Part shown: positions 8,164 to 15,045 of the stretch, piece after piece
How positions within the stretch are numbered: the first letter of the stretch is position 1
Layout of the letters: every line of letters starts with the position of its first letter
From: JASGCK01 sp031538565
GTDB lineage: Bacteria > Pseudomonadota > Gammaproteobacteria > Burkholderiales > Burkholderiaceae_C
DNA length: 25,392 bases
Direction: 5' to 3'
Assembly (NCBI GenBank): GCA_031538565.1
Contig: JAVKLS010000047.1
Span: forward strand, 1 to 25,392
Notes under the pieces: model-generated
What the model saw: the letters and a program-made list of their open reading frames with translations, nothing else
What the model was told of the DNA's origin: nothing
The model's database searches: none
Program-made: the position numbers and the translations under genes

Positions 8164-9972
8164 TTATCCAATAGCGCGTGCAGATTGCCTAATGCTGTCT
8201 AGTATCGCGGGGGATAAAAACGGGTGCATATCGTCAAGCTCGGGGGTGATGAATTTGCCATTTTCGTCTACTCTGGATTTAATGCGTGGTGAAAACTCTT
8301 GCCTTGGGTCAACAATTGCGTTGATAAGTAAAGGAATGCCTTGATTGTCCAGAAGCATAGACATATCCCCCAGTGTCCGCTCAACACGCCTGCTAGTGAG
8401 GCCGTAGGCCTTGGCAATTTGATTGAAGTCGGGAAAATCAACCCCTGATTCAGGTGTCGCACCAATCACTTTGCCAAAGAAATTTTCATGTGTCTGCCAA
8501 ATCGATAAATAACCACTGTTGTTCAAAATCACAATTACCACATTGAGCTGATGGGTTTTAATGGTTTGTAGCTCCTGGATATTCATCTGTATGCTACCGT
8601 CCCCAGCAAAGCAGATCACGCGGCGGCGGCTGTCGTCCCGCTTGGTCGCAATAGCAGCACCGATTGCAGCGGGCAAATCATGCCCCATTGAGGCTGAACC
8701 AGAGTTGCTAAACAGGCGTTGCCCGCGTTGAAGTCGCCCAATTTGAAAGGGCAAAATACACGCGGAGGCATTGCCGCAAACCACAATGTCGTCGGGACGC
8801 AAGTGTTGGAACACTTGATCAACAAAAACATAAGGGTTGATGATGCCCTCTCGGGTTGAGTGCTCCACGCTAGGATGGTACTTTTTAGCAATGTCTTGAC
8901 ACCAGCGTACCCAGACTGAGAAATCAGGCAAAGATTGCTGTTCTAGCTGCCTGTGCAGGAGAGGGAGGAAGGCGGCCAAATCAGCGTGCACGGTTAAGTT
9001 GGAGTGCATACTGGGTTTATTGAGCTCTGCTTGATCGATGTCTATATGCACGATGTACGCATTTTTGGCAAACGATTGCCAGTTGTAGCTAGTTTGGCGG
9101 ATATTCAAACGCGAACCTAAGACTAGAACAAAGTCTGAATTTTGAACGCTAAAGTTGCCCATTCTGGTGCCAATAGTGCCTGGTCTGCCTGCAAAGAGTG
9201 GATGGTCAGACTCGATCAGATCATGAGTCCAAGCGGTTGCCAGTGGGATGCCAAATTGCTCGATCAAGGCGCGCACCTGTTGAACGCAATCGGCGATTCG
9301 AACACCCGTACCGCCAATTAGAACGGGACGTTTCGATTTTTGTAGCTGCTCGACGATTTGTGAAATCTTGTTACTCATCGTTGCAGCAGAATCGAGTTGA
9401 CTTGCTAGCTGTGGTGCAGGGGGAGTTACAAACTGCACTTGCTCTGAGCTGGATTGAATATCCAGGGGGATTTCAATCCAGACAGGACCAGGGCGCCCGT
9501 GAGTTGCCTCTTGCAAAGCTAAGGGTAATAAATATCCAATCTCACTGGGTTCGCGCACGGTGTGGGCTAATTTACAAATCGGCTTAACCATTGCAATCGT
9601 AGGCCCCTCCTGGTCGCCCAGTTGCCGCAGATCTGGTAGGTTCACAAAGTCTAGGCAAGTCTCACGCTTGACTTGTCCAGATATCACTAGCATCGGTATA
9701 GAGTCGGTAAACGCACCAAAAACACCGTTCATGGCATTAATGGATCCGGGGCCTGTAGTCAACATGACCACGGCTGGCTTGCCGCTGATGCGCGCATAGC
9801 CTTCAGCGGCCATGGCACAAGCTTGCTCATGATGCATGAAAGTGCAATGCATCTGGGGGTGACTGCCTAGAGCTTGATTCAAAAACATCGACCCACCGCC
9901 AGTAACACTGAACACCTGCTCAATGCTTTGATCAACGAGCCACTGCGCAATTTGTTGTGAGATATTCAACAT
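8164..9972 (-). CDS. Thiamine-diphosphate enzyme, acetolactate synthase-like (YerE-type candidate)
   Basis: A 602-residue enzyme of the acetohydroxyacid synthase/pyruvate decarboxylase superfamily. The catalytic glutamate is E49 in MHHEQACAM. The FAD/ThDP core includes TTGPGSINAMNGV, and the cofactor motif runs from GDGS (457-460) to NN (484-485), the expected spacing. The N-terminal, central and C-terminal ThDP-fold domains are all present. A housekeeping IlvB is unlikely, because no small subunit IlvH or ilvC is nearby. The gene sits in a CDP-dideoxysugar operon. YerE of Yersinia, a homologous flavoprotein, transfers a two-carbon unit from pyruvate to C4 of CDP-3,6-dideoxy-4-ketoglucose, and RfbFGH here would supply that substrate. 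I chose the ATG at 9972 over the TTG just before it. The YerE assignment rests on context. Confidence 0.8.
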   Translation of the reverse strand: MLNISQQIAQWLVDQSIEQVFSVTGGGSMFLNQALGSHPQMHCTFMHHEQACAMAAEGYARISGKPAVVMLTTGPGSINAMNGVFGAFTDSIPMLVISGQVKRETCLDFVNLPDLRQLGDQEGPTIAMVKPICKLAHTVREPSEIGYLLPLALQEATHGRPGPVWIEIPLDIQSSSEQVQFVTPPAPQLASQLDSAATMSNKISQIVEQLQKSKRPVLIGGTGVRIADCVQQVRALIEQFGIPLATAWTHDLIESDHPLFAGRPGTIGTRMGNFSVQNSDFVLVLGSRLNIRQTSYNWQSFAKNAYIVHIDIDQAELNKPSMHSNLTVHADLAAFLPLLHRQLEQQSLPDFSVWVRWCQDIAKKYHPSVEHSTREGIINPYVFVDQVFQHLRPDDIVVCGNASACILPFQIGRLQRGQRLFSNSGSASMGHDLPAAIGAAIATKRDDSRRRVICFAGDGSIQMNIQELQTIKTHQLNVVIVILNNSGYLSIWQTHENFFGKVIGATPESGVDFPDFNQIAKAYGLTSRRVERTLGDMSMLLDNQGIPLLINAIVDPRQEFSPRIKSRVDENGKFITPELDDMHPFLSPAILDSIRQSARAIG

Positions 9973-9991
9973 CAAGAACTTTTAACAAAAA

Positions 9992-11101
9992 TCACAAGCC
10001 GCGATTCAAAATTAACCTTTTGAGATTTGTATTCTCATTGTAGGGGCCGTTGATGTCGTTGATCGTTAATGGCGCATCCGCCTTCAAAGGGGTAGTCAGT
10101 ACTTCGCCATTCATCACTTCACGGCATGAGAGTTGCCCTTTGCGTAGTGGGATAGCAAGATAGAAGTCTTTTTCAAACTTTTCTTTACTAAACACATAGC
10201 CTTGAGGCAAGTCATACTTTGCGTACACACCACGAACCAAAGCATCCAAGTATTCAATCTCTTTGCGGGAGATAGTACGTTTCGTGTGGCTCAGTCCACC
10301 ACACATTTCTCTAGCTTTGTGAAACGCCTTAAACCAAGTGTCACAGTTTTCGGGTACCGAGCAATATGAAGATACGGCAACGCCTTCGTAGTCAATGTCA
10401 ACATGACGCTCCCACGTGCGTGCTCCTTTACCATAGGAGATCAGCATAGAGGAGAACCAATCGTGGTACTCGTGGGTAGATAGACCAATCACATGCTCAG
10501 GATAGCGGTTGCGCAGGTAGTCGATTTGATCGAGTTCTAGCTCATCATCCTCGGATGGGTAAAGCGACACACAATGATTAATTGACAAGGGGATGTCGCG
10601 TTTTTCATAAAAGCGAACCAAATCGTCAAGATCCTTCTCCGATGCGCCACCAGTAGAGACGATGGTTGGGCGGCGAGTTGATGCAATCTTCTCAATCAAA
10701 GCCCAGTCATTCATGTCTGAGCTGGCGATTTTGATGATGGGCATATCAAACTCGACGCACAAGTCAACTGATTTTTCATCAAATGGCGTAGACATGGGGA
10801 TGCAACCCAAGTATTTGATCTCTTCAACCAGTTTGGAAAAATCCGCCTTGCTTAGTTTAGTTGCTTCGGTTTTTTTGATGTACCGGTTATCTTGATCACC
10901 CTTGAAGTCTTGGTGAATGAACTCATCAACATCGCGAAACTGGAGTTTGATTGCAGCTTTAACATTATTAAATCGCACAACTGACGCATGGTCGCGTATG
11001 ATTTTGAGTCCGCGCTCAAGCTTCCCCCAATGATTATTCGCCAACTCAAGCACGAACAGGTTTTCAAATAGTTCACGGTCTTTTTGTGATATCGAACTCA
11101 T
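9992..11101 (-). CDS. NeuB-family (N-acetylneuraminate synthase-like) PEP-condensing enzyme
   Basis: A 369-residue protein with the NeuB TIM-barrel layout followed by a C-terminal SAF (antifreeze-like) domain at about 290-369. Recognisable pieces are LELANNHWG (19-27, versus EAGVNHNG in NeuB), AAIKLQ with K52, STPFD, KIASSD, NHCVSLYP with candidate metal ligand H176, IGLSTH with H210, and WERHVDID. NeuB enzymes condense phosphoenolpyruvate with a hexosamine or similar aldose to give nonulosonic acids. The usual SDH triad is STH here, and the PGPDHKASL loop is not recognisable, so the substrate may differ. No CMP-sugar synthetase or epimerase partner (NeuA, NeuC, PseB) is nearby. The start has GGAG six bases upstream. 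Confidence 0.82.
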   Translation of the reverse strand: MSSISQKDRELFENLFVLELANNHWGKLERGLKIIRDHASVVRFNNVKAAIKLQFRDVDEFIHQDFKGDQDNRYIKKTEATKLSKADFSKLVEEIKYLGCIPMSTPFDEKSVDLCVEFDMPIIKIASSDMNDWALIEKIASTRRPTIVSTGGASEKDLDDLVRFYEKRDIPLSINHCVSLYPSEDDELELDQIDYLRNRYPEHVIGLSTHEYHDWFSSMLISYGKGARTWERHVDIDYEGVAVSSYCSVPENCDTWFKAFHKAREMCGGLSHTKRTISRKEIEYLDALVRGVYAKYDLPQGYVFSKEKFEKDFYLAIPLRKGQLSCREVMNGEVLTTPLKADAPLTINDINGPYNENTNLKRLILNRGL

Positions 11102-11106
11102 ACAAA

Positions 11107-11110
11107 CTCC
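11107..11110 (-). promoter_or_regulatory. Shine-Dalgarno site of the NeuB-family gene
   Basis: GGAG on the minus strand lies six bases before the ATG at 11101. It is one of the clearer ribosome sites in the cluster and fixes that start. Confidence 0.6.
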
Positions 11111-11136
11111 AAAAGCTAAAATAAAAATGGTAAGAA

Positions 11137-12771
11137 TTAAAAATTCACACCCAAATAACTCTCAATTTTGGCAGCCACATACTCCAGCATTTCGCGTGTG
11201 AGGGCGGGTTGCACGCCAATCCAAAACGTGTTGTGCATCACGTTATCGGTGTTTTTGAGATCGCCACTGATGCGGTATTTGGCGCTGGCCATATAGGGTT
11301 GGCGGGTGAGGTTGCCTGCGAATAATAAGCGGGTGCCGACTTTTTCTTGATCTAAGTAGGTGAGTAAATCAAGACGCGTGACGGGGCAGTTGTCCTTGAG
11401 AGTTATGGGGAAACCAAACCAAGAGGGGTCGGAGTGCTCGGTGGGTTCTGGCAAATTCAAAAATTCGACGCAGCTTTGCAAGCGCGCTTTCAAAAAAGCG
11501 TAGTTGTCCTTGCGTGCCTGAATAAACTGCGGAGCCTTATCTAGCTGCGCCAATCCGCAAGCGGCTTGCATATCGGTGATTTTGAGGTTGTAGCCCAGGT
11601 GGCTGTAAGTGTATTTGTGGTCGTAACCATCGGGTAAGTCGCCCCCAACCCCTTTTTTTGTCCAGCAAAAACGTTTGCCGCAGGTGTTGTCTTTGCCAGG
11701 CGGGCAGTAGCAGTCGCGTCCCCAATCGCGGAAGGACTCAGCAATCAAACGCAGGTCGTCGTCGTTGGTAAAGACCGCACCGCCTTCGCCCATGGTGATG
11801 TGGTGGGCGGGATAGAAGCTCAAGGTAGCGATGTCACCAAACGTACCAACCATTTGTCCACGGTAGGTTGTGCCAAGCGCATCGCAACAGTCCTCCACTA
11901 GCCACAAATTGTATTTTTTGCAAATGGCCGTGACAACATCGAGGTTAAAGGGGTTGCCAAGACTGTGTGCCAACATGATCGCCTTTGTTTTTTGGCTGAT
12001 AGCGGCCTCAATTTTGCTAGCGTCAATGTTGTGCGTCAGGGCATCGACATCGACAAAAACGGGCACAGCGCCAAACTGTAAGATAGGGTTGACGGTAGTA
12101 GGAAAGCCCGCGGCCACACCAATGACTTCATCGCCTGGTTGGATGGCTCTCGCACCCAACTTGGGCGATGTGAGCGCGCTAAACGCCACCAAGTTGGCTG
12201 AAGAACCTGAATTGACGGTAATGAGGTGTTTGATGCCAATAAATGCTGCGAGTTTTTTTTCAAATTCGGCATTAAAGCGTCCCGTGGTTAACCAGCCGTC
12301 TAGGCTGGCTTCAACCATAAGCTCAAGCTCTTTGAAGTCTAATAGTTTGCCTGATGGCGGAACTAAAGAGATGCCCGGAATGAAGGGAGTAGGGGCTTGT
12401 GCTACAGCAGAGAATTCGGTTACTTGCGTGTTGATGAGCTGACGCAAAATGAGCTGCAAGGCTTTGGATGTGATCTGCGCTAATTGTCTGACGACTATCT
12501 TCTGGCTCAACAGAATCGATTTTTCTATGCGCACATAGCTTTTAATGGGCAGTGGAGAACCGTCAAAATCGGAGACACCCAATACCAACCGCTTGATCGG
12601 CGCTTCGGGCTCTTTTGAGGTGATAAAAACAAACTTGACGTCGCCAAACGAGTCGGGCGCACTTAGTGCAAGTGCGGGGCGTAGTTTGTTGTTGCTTAAA
12701 TCGCTGTAGGGGAAGGGCAGCATATAGATGCCGCCTGGTTTTATAAAGCCTAGTGCGCTTATGGAGTTCAT
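11137..12771 (-). CDS. rfbH: PemK/MazF-like domain fused to RfbH (CDP-4-keto-6-deoxyglucose-3-dehydrase, E1)
   Basis: From the ATG at 12771 the product is 544 residues, about 110 longer than ordinary RfbH (437). Residues about 113-544 are a near-complete RfbH: a PLP-fold enzyme that, with a reductase E3, removes the C3 hydroxyl of CDP-4-keto-6-deoxyglucose. The aminotransferase lysine is replaced by histidine in SFYPAHHITMGEGG (H323). The [2Fe-2S] motif is intact as C296-X57-C354-X-C356-X7-C364. Residues about 10-112 match the PemK/MazF toxin family, with GGIYMLPFPYSDLS, the conserved RP at R31-P32, FITS at 49-52, and the terminal pattern with a basic residue before the last helix. The join is in one uninterrupted frame, with no homopolymer longer than four bases between 12420 and 12500. 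No well-placed internal start exists for a free RfbH; only TTG codons at residues 105 and 109 lie near the boundary. The frame remains open up to 12882, but that extension overlaps the antitoxin-like gene. Confidence 0.88.
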   Translation of the reverse strand: MNSISALGFIKPGGIYMLPFPYSDLSNNKLRPALALSAPDSFGDVKFVFITSKEPEAPIKRLVLGVSDFDGSPLPIKSYVRIEKSILLSQKIVVRQLAQITSKALQLILRQLINTQVTEFSAVAQAPTPFIPGISLVPPSGKLLDFKELELMVEASLDGWLTTGRFNAEFEKKLAAFIGIKHLITVNSGSSANLVAFSALTSPKLGARAIQPGDEVIGVAAGFPTTVNPILQFGAVPVFVDVDALTHNIDASKIEAAISQKTKAIMLAHSLGNPFNLDVVTAICKKYNLWLVEDCCDALGTTYRGQMVGTFGDIATLSFYPAHHITMGEGGAVFTNDDDLRLIAESFRDWGRDCYCPPGKDNTCGKRFCWTKKGVGGDLPDGYDHKYTYSHLGYNLKITDMQAACGLAQLDKAPQFIQARKDNYAFLKARLQSCVEFLNLPEPTEHSDPSWFGFPITLKDNCPVTRLDLLTYLDQEKVGTRLLFAGNLTRQPYMASAKYRISGDLKNTDNVMHNTFWIGVQPALTREMLEYVAAKIESYLGVNF

Positions 12772-12784
12772 TGCTGGCACCGCG

Positions 12785-13048
12785 TTAAATAGTATCCCAA
12801 TAGTCTTCTGCTGGATCCAGTAAGACGGACTGTGCAAAGCCTGTTTGGCTTTGTAGCACGTGTGCCGCTCGCTGCTCAACACTCAAGCCTTGTAAAGCAT
12901 TGCTTGCCATTCGGGAGTTTGCTGGGGGATCGTTGTTTGCCACTTGGTTGTTTAAAAATAAAACAATAACGTCAGCGTCAGTTGGTATGCCTGCTTGTGC
13001 AATCTGTATATTTCCATTGTGGCAGTGCGATTGAATAGCTAGCATCAT
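12785..13048 (-). CDS. Small antitoxin-like protein preceding the toxin-RfbH fusion
   Basis: An 87-residue protein. A short N-terminal stretch MLAIQSHCHNGNIQI followed by DADVIVLFLN resembles the beta-strand start of small antitoxins encoded just ahead of PemK/MazF toxins. The C-terminal end LDPAEDYWDTI is an acidic-aromatic tail like those that dock into such toxins. Its ATG overlaps the stop of rfbG (ATGA, 13045-13048), with AAGG six bases upstream, and the next gene starts 13 bases after its stop. Position, size and tail all fit an antitoxin, but similarity to a named family was not confirmed. It could instead be an unrelated small protein. Confidence 0.62.
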   Translation of the reverse strand: MMLAIQSHCHNGNIQIAQAGIPTDADVIVLFLNNQVANNDPPANSRMASNALQGLSVEQRAAHVLQSQTGFAQSVLLDPAEDYWDTI

Positions 13049-14151
13049 GATGTGCCTTGTCCTTGCGTAATCTGTGTGTATTGATGAATTTGATCAAGTG
13101 TCATTGAGCGCATATTGCGCACGCCGTTTTTGGCTAAATAGACCAAATGCCAATCGACGATTTTAGCGAGCGTCGTCTCAATCGACCATTTGGGCTGCCA
13201 ACCTAAGCGTGTTTTGGCTTTGGAGATATCAAGTTTGAGGTAATTGGCTTCGTGCGGGTGTTCGCCCGCTTGCTGCTCCCATTGCGCCTGATCGCCCCAC
13301 AACGCACACATATTCTCCACAATCCATTGCACGGGTTTGGCGTCCTCCTCGCGTGGACCAAAATTGTAGGCTTGGGCAAAGCTTTGTCCGTCCGCAGTAA
13401 ACAGGTGTTCGGCCAATTGCAGATAGCCCGACAGGGGTTCGAGCACATGTTGCCAAGGGCGGATGGCGTGGGGGTTGCGAATGCTGACGGTTTGCCGCGT
13501 CTCTAGCGCACGCAAGATATCAGGGACTAAACGGTCAGTTGCCCAATCGCCGCCGCCAATCACATTACCTGCACGAGCGGTAGCCAGTGCCACGCTAGAG
13601 CCAGAGAAGAACGAATTGCGAAAGCTGCTGCTTACTAATTCTGAGCAAGCTTTGCTATTGCTATAGGGGTCGAATCCTCCCACGGGTTCGTTCTCGCGGT
13701 AGCCCCAAATCCATTCTTGGTTTTCGTAGCATTTGTCGGTGGTGACGTTGACGACCGCGCGAACGCTGGGCGTGTGGCGAACCGCCTCTAGCAGATTCAC
13801 TGTGCCCATGACATTGACGGCATAGGTTTCAACAGGGTTTTGGTATGAATAGCGAACCAGAGGCTGCGCCGCCATGTGAATGACGATTTGTGGCTTGGCC
13901 TTATTTAGGGCGGTTTGCAGGGCTAAAAGGTCTCGCACATCACCTAGAACCGATGTCATGCCCTCTGCGACACGAGCTTCCTCAAAAAGGCTAGGCGTTG
14001 TTGGGGGCGCGAGGGAAAATCCTGTCAATTCAGCGCCAAGGCTTTGCAACCATATCGAAAGCCAACTGCCTTTAAAGCCTGTGTGTCCAGTTAAAAACAC
14101 ACGTTTGCTTTTCCAAAACTCAGGATTTATCACACTCGTCTTATCGGGCAT
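13045..14151 (-). CDS. rfbG: CDP-glucose 4,6-dehydratase
   Basis: A 368-residue extended SDR that converts CDP-glucose to CDP-4-keto-6-deoxyglucose with bound NAD. The cofactor loop is FLTGHTGFKGSW (19-30). Catalytic residues are seen in VTTDKCYEN (T138-D139-K140) and YSNSK (Y163, K167). GNVIGGGDWATDRLVPD and RPWQHVLEPLSGYL are hallmark segments of RfbG. Length agrees with the family (about 357-360). It starts six bases after the rfbF stop, so it is in the same operon. Its last codons overlap the antitoxin-like gene. Confidence 0.96.
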   Translation of the reverse strand: MPDKTSVINPEFWKSKRVFLTGHTGFKGSWLSIWLQSLGAELTGFSLAPPTTPSLFEEARVAEGMTSVLGDVRDLLALQTALNKAKPQIVIHMAAQPLVRYSYQNPVETYAVNVMGTVNLLEAVRHTPSVRAVVNVTTDKCYENQEWIWGYRENEPVGGFDPYSNSKACSELVSSSFRNSFFSGSSVALATARAGNVIGGGDWATDRLVPDILRALETRQTVSIRNPHAIRPWQHVLEPLSGYLQLAEHLFTADGQSFAQAYNFGPREEDAKPVQWIVENMCALWGDQAQWEQQAGEHPHEANYLKLDISKAKTRLGWQPKWSIETTLAKIVDWHLVYLAKNGVRNMRSMTLDQIHQYTQITQGQGTS

Positions 14152-14157
14152 ACGCTG

Positions 14158-14928
14158 TCACCACACTTTCCAAGGAGCTTTGCCTGATTGCCAAAGCTCC
14201 TCTAAGTAGGTCTTATCGCGTAGCGTGTCCATTGGCTGCCAAAAGCCTTTGTGCTGGTAGGCTGCCAATTCGCCATCCTTGGCTAATGCCTCAAGCGGTT
14301 CGCGCTCCCAAGTGATGTCGTCTCCGTCGATCAGTTTCAAGGCCTCAGGGGAGAGTACAAAAAAGCCACCGTTAATCATGCCGCCATCACCCTGCGGTTT
14401 TTCTTTAAAGCTTCTCACTTTGTGACTCGTAATATCAAGCGCACCAAAACGCCCTGGTGGGTAAGTCGCTGTAATGGTGGCTTTAAGGTTATGTTTTTTG
14501 TGAAATGCAATCACTTGCGTAATATCGACATCGCTTACGCCATCGCCATAGGTAAAACAAAATGCTTTTTCATTTTTCACATAAGGGGCAATACGCTTCA
14601 AACGCCCGCCCGTCATGGTTTCATCGCCTGTATCAACTAATGTCACGCGCCACGGCTCTGTATTTTTATGGTGAACCTCCATTTTGTTGTTCGCCATATC
14701 AAAGGTCACATCGGATGTGTGCAGAAAGTAATTCGAAAAATACTCTTTAATGACGTAGCCTTTGTAGCCGCAACAAATTACAAAATCGTTAATCCCATGC
14801 GCCGAGTAGATTTTAAGAATATGCCAAAGAATGGGCTTGCCGCCAATTTCAATCATGGGCTTGGGGCGCGTACTCGTTTCCTCCGAAATGCGCGTCCCTA
14901 AACCTCCTGCCAAAATAACTGCTTTCAT
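14158..14928 (-). CDS. rfbF: Glucose-1-phosphate cytidylyltransferase
   Basis: A 256-residue nucleotidyltransferase forming CDP-glucose from CTP and glucose-1-phosphate, the committed step to CDP-3,6-dideoxyhexoses. The N-terminal MKAVILAGGLGTRISEETS contains the GGLGTR phosphate loop, followed by RPKPMIEIGGKPILWHI. FTYGDGVSDVD carries the metal-binding aspartate. Length fits the family (257). The ATG directly abuts the stop of the upstream 38-residue ORF, and an AGGA site lies inside that ORF's end, suggesting coupled translation. Confidence 0.96.
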   Translation of the reverse strand: MKAVILAGGLGTRISEETSTRPKPMIEIGGKPILWHILKIYSAHGINDFVICCGYKGYVIKEYFSNYFLHTSDVTFDMANNKMEVHHKNTEPWRVTLVDTGDETMTGGRLKRIAPYVKNEKAFCFTYGDGVSDVDITQVIAFHKKHNLKATITATYPPGRFGALDITSHKVRSFKEKPQGDGGMINGGFFVLSPEALKLIDGDDITWEREPLEALAKDGELAAYQHKGFWQPMDTLRDKTYLEELWQSGKAPWKVW

Positions 14929-15045
14929 CTAACTTAAATTCCTGTATTGATAGCGCCCGCTTGCTACGAGACCTCGCTCAATCGCTAAGCTCACCATTTC
15001 GCGATGGTTCGCCACATAGATGCGGTCAGATTTTTCTTGGCTCAC
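14929..15045 (-). CDS. 38-residue small ORF between the N-glycosyltransferase and rfbF
   Basis: A GTG start overlaps the stop of the upstream gene in a GTGA arrangement (15042-15045), and a TAG stop sits immediately before the rfbF ATG, so it fills the gap exactly. The predicted peptide is basic and begins MSQEKSDRIYVANHREMV and ends SGRYQYRNLS, with one likely helix. I do not recognise it. It could be a genuine coupled small protein, a coupling device that carries ribosomes to rfbF, or the remnant of a longer gene. Confidence 0.5.
   Translation of the reverse strand: MSQEKSDRIYVANHREMVSLAIERGLVASGRYQYRNLS

Noticed and set aside
11870..12442. 190-codon plus-strand open frame
   Set aside because: It lies wholly antisense to the conserved rfbH coding sequence and shows no protein-family features; it is a shadow frame.
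12772..12882. Longer start for the toxin-RfbH frame at 12882
   Set aside because: The extra 37 residues overlap the antitoxin-like gene out of frame and precede the natural start of the PemK/MazF domain.
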